64,000 nt of DNA from Rhizobiales bacterium PAR1 (GCA_002256205.1 NKIW01000012.1:1-64000), one strand, 5' to 3'; positions 34,728-43,672 are shown, numbered from the stretch's first letter. The notes: generated from the letters alone by a model not told the origin. Translations and numbers: made by a program.

Positions 34728-35591
34728 ATGTATTTCGACACCGCGACCCTCACACTTTCCTGCCCCAACCGCCCCGGAATCGTGGCGGCGGTCTCGACGA
34801 TGTTGTTCGAGGCGGGATGCAATATTCTCGATGCACAGCAATTCGACGATACGGAAACCAACCGCTTTTTCATGCGCGTGGTGTTCAACAGGCTGGAGAC
34901 GAGCGAGTCCTATGAGGCGATCCACGCGGCACTGGACGGGATTGCCACGCGTTTCGACATGAACGTCACGCTGCGCCAGAAGGCCAACCGCAAGCGCGTG
35001 CTGCTGATGGTCTCGAAGTTCGATCATTGCCTCGCGGACCTGCTCTATCGCTGGCGGATCGGCGAACTCGAGATGGATATCGCCGGCATTGTCTCGAACC
35101 ATGGCCGCGAGAGCATCGCCTCGACCGATATCGGTGATCTGCCCTTCCACCACCTCCCCGTGACACGCCAGACCAAGATGGAGCAGGAAACGGCGGTCTG
35201 GCAGCTCATTCAGGCTACGAACACTGATCTCGTCGTGCTCGCGCGCTACATGCAGGTGCTTTCGGACGGGCTCTCGGCCAAGCTTCTGGGCCGCTGCATC
35301 AACATCCATCATTCGTTTCTGCCCGGCTTCAAGGGCGCAAAACCCTACCATCAGGCGCATGAGCGCGGCGTGAAGCTGATCGGTGCCACCGCGCATTACG
35401 TCACCCCCGACCTCGACGAAGGCCCGATCATCGAGCAGGATGTCGAGCGCATCTCGCATCGGGATACGCCAGATGCCCTCGTCCGCAAGGGCCGCGACAT
35501 TGAACGCCGCGTGCTCGCTCGCGCTGTGCGCTATCATCTGGAGGACCGTTTGATCCTCAACGGCAAGAAGACGGTGGTGTTCACCGACTGA
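34728..35591 (+). CDS. purU: Formyltetrahydrofolate deformylase
   Basis: About 287 aa. An N-terminal ACT domain (about 5-80, with [13 protein letters not shown]) is followed by a formyl-transferase fold (about 85-285). The active-site motif is [26 protein letters not shown], with the Asn-His pair and a later Asp. PurU hydrolyses 10-formyl-THF to THF and formate. It is upstream of modBC by 14 bases and its product formate is the substrate of the Fds enzyme encoded at 14.5-20.6 kb. A GTG at 34716 is an alternative start that adds four residues. Confidence 0.92.
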   Translation: MYFDTATLTLSCPNRPGIVAAVSTMLFEAGCNILDAQQFDDTETNRFFMRVVFNRLETSESYEAIHAALDGIATRFDMNVTLRQKANRKRVLLMVSKFDHCLADLLYRWRIGELEMDIAGIVSNHGRESIASTDIGDLPFHHLPVTRQTKMEQETAVWQLIQATNTDLVVLARYMQVLSDGLSAKLLGRCINIHHSFLPGFKGAKPYHQAHERGVKLIGATAHYVTPDLDEGPIIEQDVERISHRDTPDALVRKGRDIERRVLARAVRYHLEDRLILNGKKTVVFTD

Positions 35592-35605
35592 AAGAGGACG
35601 CGAAC

Positions 35606-36310
35606 GTGGATTGGTTCCAGCTCCAGCCAGAGGAATGGCAGGCGGTCCGCCTCAGCCTCAAGGTGGCGAGCGTGGCGACGCTGGCGAGCCTGCCGCTCGG
35701 CATCCTTACCGCGTGGCTTCTGGCGCGGGGGCGGTTTTTCGGCAAAACCCTACTGGATGGCCTCGTCTATCTCCCGCTCGTGTTGCCGCCGGTGGTGACG
35801 GGCTACGTGTTACTGATCCTCTTCGGGCGACGCGGCGTCATTGGCGCCTTTCTCGAGAGCCACTTCGGGCTGGTGTTCTCCTTCCGCTGGACCGGCGCAG
35901 CGCTCGCTTGTGCCGTCATGGGGTTTCCGCTGATGGTGCGGGCGATCCGGCTCTCCATCGAGAGCATTGATGCTCGCTCGGAAGAAGCCGCCGCGACGCT
36001 CGGTGCTTCGCCGTTCTGGGTGTTTTTGACTGTGACGATCCCGCTCGCGCTGCCGGGCATTATCGCCGGTGCGGTCCTGTGCTTTGCCAAGGCACTCGGG
36101 GAATTCGGCGCGACGATCACCTTCGTCTCGAACATTCCCGGCGAAACCCAGACCATTCCCGCCGCGATCTATGCGCTGACGCAGGTGCCGGGCGGAGATG
36201 CCGGCGCACTGCGCCTCTCGCTGGTTTCCATCGTGATCGCACTGGGCGCGCTGATCGCATCGGAGGTTCTGGCGCGCCGGACCATGGGCCGTGGAGGACT
36301 AGCGGCATGA
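35606..36310 (+). CDS. modB: Molybdate ABC transporter permease ModB
   Basis: A 234-aa membrane protein with five hydrophobic helices. The EEAAATLGASPFWVFLTVTIPLALPGIIAG motif (residues 124-153 region) is the EAA loop that contacts the ATPase, and GDFGATI-type sequence LGEFGATITFVSNIPGETQT is typical of ModB. GTG at 35606 has AGAGGA before it. It overlaps modC at ATGA. No modA (molybdate-binding protein) gene is adjacent. Confidence 0.9.
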   Translation: MDWFQLQPEEWQAVRLSLKVASVATLASLPLGILTAWLLARGRFFGKTLLDGLVYLPLVLPPVVTGYVLLILFGRRGVIGAFLESHFGLVFSFRWTGAALACAVMGFPLMVRAIRLSIESIDARSEEAAATLGASPFWVFLTVTIPLALPGIIAGAVLCFAKALGEFGATITFVSNIPGETQTIPAAIYALTQVPGGDAGALRLSLVSIVIALGALIASEVLARRTMGRGGLAA

Positions 36311-37413
36311 TGCGTTTTGCGGCGCGGCTGACCCGTCCCGGCTTCATACTGGATGCAGACTTCGAAGCCGGCGAGGGGATCACCGCGCTTTTCGGCCCCT
36401 CCGGCTCCGGAAAATCGACCATACTGCGCATCATAGCCGGTTTGCAGCAGGTGGATTCCGGGAAAATCCAGCTTGGGGAACACGCCGTTCTCGATACCAC
36501 CCGCGGCCTCTGCACACCGCCTCATCGACGGCGGGTCGGCTTTGTTTTTCAGGAGGCGCAACTCCTGCCGCATCTCAGGGTGTCGGCAAACCTCACCTAC
36601 GGGCGCTGGTTTACACCACGAGATGAGCGCAGGATCGCCTTCGATGCGGTCGTCGAGGTTCTGGGCATCGGCCATCTCCTCGCGCGCCCTGTCTCGGCGC
36701 TCTCGGGTGGCGAGAAGCAGCGGGTTGCCATTGGCCGTGCGCTGCTGACCTCGCCGCACCTTCTCCTGATGGATGAGCCGCTCGCCTCGCTCGATCATGC
36801 CAGAAAGCAGGAAATTTTGCCGTTCATTGAGCGCCTGCGCGACGAATTTGCAATTCCCATCCTCTATGTCAGCCATGCCGCCGAGGAGGTCGCTCGGCTT
36901 GCGAGCCGGGTTGTCCGCCTTGAGGCCGGCCGCGTCACCGGTATTGGCGCGCCCGGTGAGCTGTTGGCGGGGCAGGGCAGCGAGGGGCGCATCGAGCCGG
37001 TTTCGGTTCTTGTCGGCCAGTCAGCCGCGCCTATTCCGTCCTATGCCGCAACCCGCGTTGAGCATCCCGCCGGCGCGATCATCTTGCCGGGGGCGGTGAC
37101 CGTTTCCACCAGCGGGATCCGCGTCGCGATCCGGGCCTCGCAGGTGACGCTGGTGCTGGGGGAGGTGCCGCGCACCAGCGTCCGCACCGTGCTCGAAGGC
37201 GAGATCGAAACGATTGAACCCGCACATCAGCCGTTCGTACTGGTGGGCGTCAGGCTCAAGGGAGGCGATCGCCTGTTTGCCTCCATTACGCAGATGGCAC
37301 TCGATGATCTGGCGCTCACCACGGGCATGGCAGTTCTGGCGCTGGTAAAAACGGCATCCCTTGATGAAACCGGCATTCAGGGCCACCACGCCGGCGCTGC
37401 GGGACGCGCGTAA
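36307..37413 (+). CDS. modC: Molybdate ABC transporter ATPase ModC
   Basis: A 368-aa ATPase. Walker A GPSGSGKST is at 30-38, Q-loop FQEAQLLPHL at 81-90, signature LSGGEKQ at 132-138, Walker B with Asp156-Glu157, and H-loop in YVSHAAEE. A C-terminal TOBE/Mop-like domain (about 300-355) carries the molybdate-binding regulatory fold, as expected of ModC. The ATG at 36307 overlaps the modB stop, so translation is coupled. A reading frame continues upstream but lies within modB and is not used. It energises molybdate import, which the formate dehydrogenase needs. Confidence 0.92.
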   Translation: MMRFAARLTRPGFILDADFEAGEGITALFGPSGSGKSTILRIIAGLQQVDSGKIQLGEHAVLDTTRGLCTPPHRRRVGFVFQEAQLLPHLRVSANLTYGRWFTPRDERRIAFDAVVEVLGIGHLLARPVSALSGGEKQRVAIGRALLTSPHLLLMDEPLASLDHARKQEILPFIERLRDEFAIPILYVSHAAEEVARLASRVVRLEAGRVTGIGAPGELLAGQGSEGRIEPVSVLVGQSAAPIPSYAATRVEHPAGAIILPGAVTVSTSGIRVAIRASQVTLVLGEVPRTSVRTVLEGEIETIEPAHQPFVLVGVRLKGGDRLFASITQMALDDLALTTGMAVLALVKTASLDETGIQGHHAGAAGRA

Positions 37414-37482
37414 GCATTGCGCGTGCGGAACGGTTGAGTACAACGGGATTTGTTTCGCACGTTCGATGAGGCGCATAAGGGC

Positions 37483-38235
37483 ATGTCCAGAGAAGATCCG
37501 GCAGAATTGCCCTTCCGGAAATTCCTGCGGGCTTCCAGTACGGCAACTTCCGGGGTCTGGGCAAAGCGTCTGATGCTGGCTTTTGCCGGTTTTGCGCTGG
37601 CCTTTGGCGCGCTGCTGGTTGCGCTGCATTTCCGGGATAAAGGGTTTTTCAGCAGCAAGGACATGTTCGCAGGCAAGGATATCCGCGCCTGGACGGGGCG
37701 TGCTGCGCCCGACGTGATCCCCGCGCCGCCCGAACCGCCGCCGCTCGTCACACAGGATAGCGAGAGCGGTCTGCCCGTTTCCCCGTTTTCGCCGTTTGCG
37801 ATGGGCGCGTCCGCACGGTTTATCCGGCCTGTCCGGTTCGATCCGCCCTATGATCCGATCGATGCGAAGACCTTTCGCGCGAGCGATGTCACCATCGCGC
37901 TGACCGGGATCGAGGCGCCGGAACGCACGGCGATCTGCGTGGACTTCGAGAAAACCCGCTGGATCTGCGGCATTCAGGCGCGCGTGGCGCTGTATTACAT
38001 CATCCGCGCCGAGACCTTGTCTTGCCTGCGCGGGCGGGAGGAACCGGAGGCCGGCCAATCACTGCGCGGCACCTGTACCATCAAGGGGCGAGATGTCGCG
38101 ACCGAACTTGTGCGCACTGGTTATGCCCGCGCTGCGGGTTTGCCAAGCCGTGAGATGGCGGAAGCCGAGGCAGAGGCACGTGCTGCTTTGCGCGGGCTCT
38201 GGCGCGGCAACTGGACGATTGTCTCGCTCCAGTAA
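37483..38235 (+). CDS. Membrane-anchored SNase-fold protein, probably catalytically degenerate
   Basis: About 250 aa: a basic cytoplasmic N terminus, one hydrophobic helix (about 28-50), a Pro-rich linker (about 75-100), then a thermonuclease-like (SNase) domain to the end. Recognisable parts are VTIALTGIEAPER and the closing LVRTGYARAAGLP...AEAEARAALRGLWRG. The Arg that should precede LxGIxAPE in active nucleases is replaced (ALTG), so activity is doubtful. ATG 37483 has AAGGG 2 bases before it; a TTG at 37450 is possible. It follows modC by 69 bases and converges on the GGDEF-EAL gene. Function unknown. Confidence 0.7.
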   Translation: MSREDPAELPFRKFLRASSTATSGVWAKRLMLAFAGFALAFGALLVALHFRDKGFFSSKDMFAGKDIRAWTGRAAPDVIPAPPEPPPLVTQDSESGLPVSPFSPFAMGASARFIRPVRFDPPYDPIDAKTFRASDVTIALTGIEAPERTAICVDFEKTRWICGIQARVALYYIIRAETLSCLRGREEPEAGQSLRGTCTIKGRDVATELVRTGYARAAGLPSREMAEAEAEARAALRGLWRGNWTIVSLQ

Positions 38236-38265
38236 CACGTCCAGTTCGCGCAGGAGCAGCTCTCT

Positions 38266-40659
38266 TCACACCGCGCAGGTTTTACCGCGTTCAGCCGCAA
38301 CCTCAGCACGACGCTTGTTGCGGCGAGGCTGCGGGGTGGAAAGCTCGGCGGAGAGCGCACGCGCCAGAAGGGCGGGCAATTCGGCGTCTGGTATGGGCTT
38401 GGAGAAATAGTATCCCTGCACATAGTCGCAACGGATTTGGCGCAGGAATTCCAGCTCCTCCACATTTTCAACCCGCTCGGCGGTCACCGAAAGCCCCATG
38501 GTATCCGCCAGCGACCGGATGGTGGTGAGGATGTGGCGGGCGCTTTCATCCCGCGAAATCGCCGAGACGAACGAGCCGTCGATCTTGATCTTGTCGAAGG
38601 GAAACTGCCAAAGATAGGAAAGGCTTGAATAGCCCGTGCCGAAATCATCGAGCGAAATATGGATGCCCTGTGATTTCAGCTCCTTGAGGGTCTCGATGAC
38701 CGCTTCCGGGCGCTCGATCAGCACGCTCTCGGTAATCTCCAGCTCGAGCTGGTTTGCGGGCAGCTGGCTTTGCGCCAGCGCTGCACGAATATCCTCCACG
38801 AAGGTCGCGCCGGAGAATTGGCGCGCCGAGAGATTGACCGCAACCGTCAGGTGCTTCGGCCAGAGACGGGCAACCCGGCAGGCCTCGTTGAGCACCCAGA
38901 GGCCGATCTGGCGGATGAGATGGGATTTTTCCGCGATGGGGATGAACATCATTGGCGGGATGAGGCCACGCTCCGGATGGCGCCAGCGCACCAGCGCTTC
39001 AAAGCCGGCGATGCGGCCGGTATCGACTTTTACGAAGGGCTGGAAATGCAGCTCAAGCTGGCCCCTCGGGATCGCCAGCGCGAGATCGGCCTCCAGCGCG
39101 AGCGTTTCATGGAGCTGGCTGTCCATATCTTCCGTATAGAACGAGAAGGTGCCGCGCCCCGCTTCCTTGGCATGATAGAGCGCGAGATCGGCCTTGCGGA
39201 GGATCGCCTCCGGCCCTTCCGTCACATCGCCGGAGCTGATCAGGCCGATGCTGGCACTGACGGAGATAATATGCCCGTCGATGATGTAGGGCTGTGACAG
39301 CGTATCGATCACCCGCGCCGCCAGAGATGACAGGACGTCCGCATCGCTTTCGTCGGTGAGAATGGCGAATTCATCGCCGCCGAGACGCGCGAGGAAGGAT
39401 TCCGCCGGCAGGCAGAGATTGAGGCGCTTGACGACATAGATCAGCAATTGATCGCCCGCAGGGTGACCAAAGGTATCGTTGACGGCCTTGAAGCCGTCGA
39501 GATCGAGGTAGGCAAGAGCAAAGCCATGTCCATGCCGCTCGGCACGGATGGATTTCTCCGTCAGAAGCTCGTTGAAGCGCACCCGGTTGAAAGTGCCGGT
39601 CAGGCTGTCGTGGTGCGCGAGATAGGCAAGACGCTGCTCGGCGTGCTTGGTCGCGGTCACATCGGAGCAAACCCCGCGAAAACCGCCAAACTGGCCGAAA
39701 TCATCGAAGATCGGCTCGCCAGTCAGCCGCCACCAATGCGGGAAGCGGGCATCACCGATGGCAACCTCCAGATCACGGAACGGACGGCGGGCGGTAAACG
39801 CCTTGCGCAACATGCTGGACTTGACCGGACAGAAATTCAGGCGATGCAGGATCGCGCCGGCGTCCTTGCCCTCGATCGTGCCCGGATCAAGGCCCATGAT
39901 CGCGGCCATGCGCTCGGAGACATGGGAGAAGCGACCTTGCGGATCAAGTTGCCAGAGGCAATCGCTGGCATTGTCCTCGAAGCTCTTGAGCAACATGCCG
40001 ATCACCGAGCGCTGCTCGACAGCCTCGAGTTCCGAGCGCAGGTGCGCGGCGAAAATCCGGGCATGGGCGACACAGGCCACGCCAACGACGCTGATATACA
40101 GCACGCCAAGCGCCGCCAGCATGGCTTCGGCGCGCCCGCCAATCGCGGTAAGGGCGGCGGTCGATCCCAGAACGATCGGGAACAGAAACCCGGCGGCAGC
40201 CTGTGGCATCGGTGCGAGCGTGAAGGCGCCCGCGGTTCCGATCGCGGCGACCACTGCCGCCACAATCATCTGCTGGATCAGGTTTCCGTCCGTATAGGTT
40301 CCGACAACCATTACCCCCCAAATTCCGCCGAGCATGGCGGCATGAAGCGCCGCACGGCTGGCCGCACGGGCAGAGGCATACCGACGCGGTGGGGCGAAAC
40401 GCGTTTTCCACCAGGCGCGCAGGCCTATTGCGGCCATGGGGATCATGCAGAGGCTCAGAGCGAAGGCCAGCCACCAGCTTCTCTCGCCCCATGTGGCGAG
40501 CAGAACGATGGTCGCACTACAGATGTTGCCCGCCATCATGATCGGTGTCAGCCGGACAATAGCGCGGATCTGTTCGGCGCGAATATGATTGAGCGCAGGC
40601 TGCGGCAGCCCGGCAATCCCCATGGCACGATCAATAGCTATCGAGATCGCTGAAAACAC
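38266..40659 (-). CDS. Membrane PAS-GGDEF-EAL protein (c-di-GMP synthesis and breakdown)
   Basis: A 797-aa protein. The first 200 residues hold about six to seven hydrophobic helices; a PAS domain follows (about 230-335), then GGDEF (about 345-510) and EAL (about 530-780). GGDEF at 427-431 is canonical, no RxxD inhibition site is visible before it, and EAL at 554-556 plus NLSARQF, LDDFGTGYSS and KIDGSFV are intact, so both activities are possible. GTG 40659 has AGAAGGGG 7 bases upstream and is preferred; the frame stays open to 40914 but that part has no protein-like character. It is divergent from the transketolase pair. Confidence 0.88.
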   Translation of the reverse strand: MFSAISIAIDRAMGIAGLPQPALNHIRAEQIRAIVRLTPIMMAGNICSATIVLLATWGERSWWLAFALSLCMIPMAAIGLRAWWKTRFAPPRRYASARAASRAALHAAMLGGIWGVMVVGTYTDGNLIQQMIVAAVVAAIGTAGAFTLAPMPQAAAGFLFPIVLGSTAALTAIGGRAEAMLAALGVLYISVVGVACVAHARIFAAHLRSELEAVEQRSVIGMLLKSFEDNASDCLWQLDPQGRFSHVSERMAAIMGLDPGTIEGKDAGAILHRLNFCPVKSSMLRKAFTARRPFRDLEVAIGDARFPHWWRLTGEPIFDDFGQFGGFRGVCSDVTATKHAEQRLAYLAHHDSLTGTFNRVRFNELLTEKSIRAERHGHGFALAYLDLDGFKAVNDTFGHPAGDQLLIYVVKRLNLCLPAESFLARLGGDEFAILTDESDADVLSSLAARVIDTLSQPYIIDGHIISVSASIGLISSGDVTEGPEAILRKADLALYHAKEAGRGTFSFYTEDMDSQLHETLALEADLALAIPRGQLELHFQPFVKVDTGRIAGFEALVRWRHPERGLIPPMMFIPIAEKSHLIRQIGLWVLNEACRVARLWPKHLTVAVNLSARQFSGATFVEDIRAALAQSQLPANQLELEITESVLIERPEAVIETLKELKSQGIHISLDDFGTGYSSLSYLWQFPFDKIKIDGSFVSAISRDESARHILTTIRSLADTMGLSVTAERVENVEELEFLRQIRCDYVQGYYFSKPIPDAELPALLARALSAELSTPQPRRNKRRAEVAAERGKTCAV

Positions 40660-40980
40660 GCAAAGCCCCTTCTGAACCCGATGCGACGCTAGCGGCAAAT
40701 GGTTGATGGAGCGTACGACTACCCGGCCCGATCCGGGGAAGTTCAGGTCAGCCTTAAGACGAGGTTTCAGGTACTGTCGAAGGGCGGTTAGAAAAAACTT
40801 GTGCCTGTTGTCGAACATCTTGACCCGGATTTTTCCGGGGAGAACACTCGCCCGCGATTGCTGAATGAAATTCAGCGATGAGCGAAAGTTTTGCAGTTGC
40901 TTCCGCAGGGCCAAGCACGCACTTTGCCGCGCTCAAGGGTCGGGTTCCGCATGAGTTGGCGGATCGCAGGAGAAAAAATT
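40660..40980. other. Intergenic region between the GGDEF-EAL gene and the transketolase pair
   Basis: This 321-base gap should hold two divergent promoters. No reading frame looks real. Two short hairpins are present: CCCGGA at 40824-40829 with TCCGGG at 40834-40839, and GCTGAAT at 40860-40866 with ATTCAGC at 40870-40876. Neither is followed by a T run. I cannot assign promoters with confidence. Confidence 0.4.
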
Positions 40981-41874
40981 ATGTCTCACCAAAATGGGAT
41001 ATCCGGCGGGCGTCATGGCGCCCACGGCGTCAATGTCTCTCTGGAAGAGCGGGCCTATCGCATTCGCCGTCTGGCGCTCCGGATGGGTGAAGTGCAGGGG
41101 CAGGGCTATATCGCGCAGGCCTTGGGCGTCGCGGATGTGCTCGCCGTCGCCTATTTCCACGCGATGACTTATCGCCCCAAAGACCCGGAGTGGGAGGGGC
41201 GTGACCGTTTCCTGCTCTCCATCGGGCACTATGCGATTGCGCTTTATTCGGCGCTGATTGAGGCGGAAATCCTGCCCGAGGATGAGCTTGAGACCTACGG
41301 CGGCGATGATTCCCGCCTGCCGATGTCCGGCATGGCAGCCTATACACCGGGCATGGAGATCACCGGCGGCTCGCTCGGGCATGGCCTTGGCATCGCGATA
41401 GGCTTCTGCCTCGGTCTCAAGGCGAAAAAGAACCCGGCGTTTGTCTATAATCTCTGCTCGGACGGCGAACTCGACGAGGGCTCGACCTGGGAGGCGGCGC
41501 TTTCCGCGGGCAGCCATAAACTCGACAATCTCATCGCGATCGTCGACGTCAACCAGATGCAGGCGGATGGCCCCTCAACCGCGATTTCGAATTTCGAGCC
41601 GCTCGGGCCGAAGTTCGAGGCTTTCGGCTGGTATGTCGAGCGGGTCGACGGCAACGATATTCCGGCTCTGGTTGCGGCGTTCGATCGGGCGCGGAACCTC
41701 AAAGAAGCCAGGCCGCGCGTCATCATCTGCGATACGAAGATGGCGAAGGGAGTGCCCTTCCTTGAGGCGCGCGAACGCAACCACTTCCTGCGTGTGGAAG
41801 CGGAAGAATGGGCCGAGGCCCTTGATATTCTCGACAAGGCCCGTGCGGTCGCCCTCCAGCAGGGAGAAGCCTGA
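40981..41874 (+). CDS. Transketolase, N-terminal (TPP-binding) subunit
   Basis: A 297-aa protein matching the N-terminal third of transketolase. The TPP/magnesium site is seen in CSDGELDEGSTWEAALSAG and the following VDVNQ; MSGMAAYTPGMEITGGSLGHGLG carries the early active-site His and Gly residues. GGAGAAAA before the ATG supports the start. It overlaps the next gene by 1 base (TGATG), and together the two make one split transketolase. Such split forms in alphaproteobacteria usually act on sugars other than the main pentose-phosphate intermediates; the substrate here is unknown. Confidence 0.88.
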   Translation: MSHQNGISGGRHGAHGVNVSLEERAYRIRRLALRMGEVQGQGYIAQALGVADVLAVAYFHAMTYRPKDPEWEGRDRFLLSIGHYAIALYSALIEAEILPEDELETYGGDDSRLPMSGMAAYTPGMEITGGSLGHGLGIAIGFCLGLKAKKNPAFVYNLCSDGELDEGSTWEAALSAGSHKLDNLIAIVDVNQMQADGPSTAISNFEPLGPKFEAFGWYVERVDGNDIPALVAAFDRARNLKEARPRVIICDTKMAKGVPFLEARERNHFLRVEAEEWAEALDILDKARAVALQQGEA

Positions 41875-42902
41875 TGTCCCGTCTTTCGAAATATACCCCG
41901 CGCAAGGTCCAGCTTGGTCCGAACGGCGAGCGTCTCAAGACCTCGGCAATGATCGCCTCGATTGCCGGAGTGGATCAGCGTACGGCGCCCGCGCCCTTCG
42001 GACATGCACTGGTCGAGTTGGCGAAATCGCGCCCCGAAATCGTCGGGATGACGGCGGATCTGTCGAAATACACCGATCTCTTCGTCTTCGCGAAGGCCTA
42101 TCCCGAGCGCTTCTACCAGATGGGCATGGCCGAGGGCGTGTTGATGAGCGCTGCCGCCGGCATGGCGCGCGAAGGCTTCACGCCGTTTGTGACGACATAC
42201 GCGGTCTTCGCCGCGCGCCGCGCCTATGATTTCATCTGCATGGCGATCGCCGAGGAAAACCTCGACGTCAAGATCTGTTGCGCCCTGCCGGGCCTGACGA
42301 CCGGTTACGGCCCTTCGCATCAGGCAACCGAGGATATCGCAATTTTCCGCGGGCTGCCGAACATGACGATCATCGATCCCTGCGATGCGCTCGAAATCGA
42401 GCAGGCGACCCATGCTATCGCGGCCTACAAGGGACCTGTGTACATGCGCCTCCTGCGCGGGAATGTGCCGCTGGTGCTCGACGAATATGGCTACACCTTC
42501 GAACTCGGCAAGGCGAAGGTGGTGCGCGATGGCCGCGATGTGCTTGTCATCTCCTCCGGCCTGATGACCATGCGCGCGCTTGAAGCGGCCAAGGCCCTCA
42601 GCGCCGATAACGTCGATGTCGCGGTGTTGCATGTGCCGACAATCAAGCCGCTCGATACCGAGACCATCCTGCGCGAGGCCGGCAAGGGCGGGCGCCTCGT
42701 CGTCGTCGCCGAGAACCACACCGTCGTGGGCGGGCTTGGCGAGGCGGTCGCCGGAACGCTGCTGCGTGCTGGTGTGGCGCCGAAATTCCGCCAGATCGGC
42801 CTGCCGGACGAATTTCTCGATGCCGGCGCCCTGCCGACGCTGCATGATCGCTACGGGATTTCCACCGGGGCGGTGATCCGTCAGATCAAGGGCTGGCTTT
42901 GA
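41874..42902 (+). CDS. Transketolase, C-terminal (pyrimidine and C-terminal domain) subunit
   Basis: A 342-aa protein with the Pyr domain (about 35-195, with GMTADLSKYT and the catalytic Glu in GMAEGVLMSAAAGMA) and the C-terminal domain (about 210-335, VVVAENHTVVGGLGEAV). The catalytic Glu activates TPP bound to the partner subunit. The ATG overlaps the stop of the N-terminal subunit. A stem-loop with T run after the stop (42991-43023) ends the operon. Confidence 0.9.
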   Translation: MSRLSKYTPRKVQLGPNGERLKTSAMIASIAGVDQRTAPAPFGHALVELAKSRPEIVGMTADLSKYTDLFVFAKAYPERFYQMGMAEGVLMSAAAGMAREGFTPFVTTYAVFAARRAYDFICMAIAEENLDVKICCALPGLTTGYGPSHQATEDIAIFRGLPNMTIIDPCDALEIEQATHAIAAYKGPVYMRLLRGNVPLVLDEYGYTFELGKAKVVRDGRDVLVISSGLMTMRALEAAKALSADNVDVAVLHVPTIKPLDTETILREAGKGGRLVVVAENHTVVGGLGEAVAGTLLRAGVAPKFRQIGLPDEFLDAGALPTLHDRYGISTGAVIRQIKGWL

Positions 42903-42920
42903 TCGCCTGTGCGCTTTGCG

Positions 42921-42952
42921 AATTGCGAAGGTTTGCCCGACGCTTCGCAATT
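42921..42952. repeat. Perfect 10-bp inverted repeat with repeated TTGCGAAT units
   Basis: AATTGCGAAG at 42921-42930 and CTTCGCAATT at 42943-42952 are exact complements around 12 bases. The unit TTGCGAATT continues at about 42953-42969, so the stretch 42916-42969 holds several copies in both directions. No T run follows, so it is not a normal terminator. It may be a regulatory protein site or a transcript-end hairpin. Confidence 0.5.
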
Positions 42953-42990
42953 TGCGAATTGCGAATTGCCTTGAAGACTTAACAAAAACG

Positions 42991-43023
42991 GGGTGGGCCT
43001 GATTTGATGGCCCATCCTTTTTT
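42991..43023 (+). terminator. Rho-independent terminator after the transketolase pair
   Basis: GGGTGGGCC at 42991-42999 pairs with GGCCCATCC at 43009-43017 (one G-U), with a 9-base loop and TTTTTT at 43018-43023. It lies 90 bases after the transketolase stop and before the sensor operon, so the two are separate transcripts. Confidence 0.8.
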
Positions 43024-43150
43024 CCGTTTTCAACCATATTTCAAGACGTTGATGCCAAAGCTCGTTCCCGGCAGGAAGCTTCGGCGTTCATGAGAATTTG
43101 ACGGAATGGAACTTGCCGCAGATTGACGGGTCCAACCAAGGAAATGTCGA

Positions 43151-43672
43151 ATGTCGAAGCTCGTTTCTATTCTCAAGGCAACGATCGTGGGGCTTGGCCT
43201 CCTCGTTGTTCCCGTCCTGCCGGTCGCCGCGGCTGAATTACCCAAACCTACGGGCGATGTTGTTCTGACCGTCACCGGTAAGATCACCAACACCAATGCA
43301 CCCGGCAAGGCCGAGTTTGATCGCGCGATGCTGATCAATCTCGGGATGTCCGAGCTGAAAACCTCCCACTCCTGGGCCGAGGGTGTTACCGCGTTCGAAG
43401 GCGTTCTCGCCGGCAAGCTGCTCGATTACGTCGGTGCGACCGGCGCGAAAATCAAAGCCGCTGCGGTGAATGACTATGCGATCGAGCTGGAATCGGCGGA
43501 ACTCCGCAAGGTGCCGGTTCTGTTCGCGATGAAGATGAACGGCGCGGATCTCCGTCTGCGTGATCGCGGCCCGATCTGGATCGTGTACCCGCGTGACACC
43601 TACCCCGAGTTCAAGGACGAGAAGCATAACTTCAAGTGGATCTGGCAGCTCAAGAGCCTCGACGTCCATTAA
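43151..43672 (+). CDS. Periplasmic protein with molybdopterin-oxidoreductase-like (SUOX) fold, lacking the cofactor cysteine
   Basis: A 173-aa protein with a signal peptide (about 1-28). The rest resembles the small oxidoreductase, molybdopterin-binding-like family: TFEGVLAGKLLDYVGATG-type segment, VNDYAIELES, and the RDRGPIWIVYPRD motif near residue 140. It contains no cysteine at all, so it cannot ligate molybdenum as in the enzymes. In Agrobacterium a comparable protein, PruR, binds pterins and controls a c-di-GMP enzyme. Here it is 30 bases before a hybrid kinase with a periplasmic domain, which suggests a ligand-binding sensor partner. AAGGA 9 bases before the ATG supports the start. The link to pterins is inference. 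Confidence 0.75.
   Translation: MSKLVSILKATIVGLGLLVVPVLPVAAAELPKPTGDVVLTVTGKITNTNAPGKAEFDRAMLINLGMSELKTSHSWAEGVTAFEGVLAGKLLDYVGATGAKIKAAAVNDYAIELESAELRKVPVLFAMKMNGADLRLRDRGPIWIVYPRDTYPEFKDEKHNFKWIWQLKSLDVH

Noticed and set aside
36079-36306. Extension of ModC into modB
   Set aside because: The extra residues are a shifted reading of modB; the ATPase homology starts at ATG 36307.
38081-40936. Extension of the GGDEF-EAL protein upstream of 40659
   Set aside because: The frame stays open to 40914 but the extra 85 residues have no membrane or domain character and GTG 40659 has a strong ribosome site.
40878-41090. A 70-codon plus-strand frame overlapping the transketolase start
   Set aside because: It runs out of frame into the clearly coding transketolase gene and its product is Arg/Pro/Ser-rich as in shadow frames.
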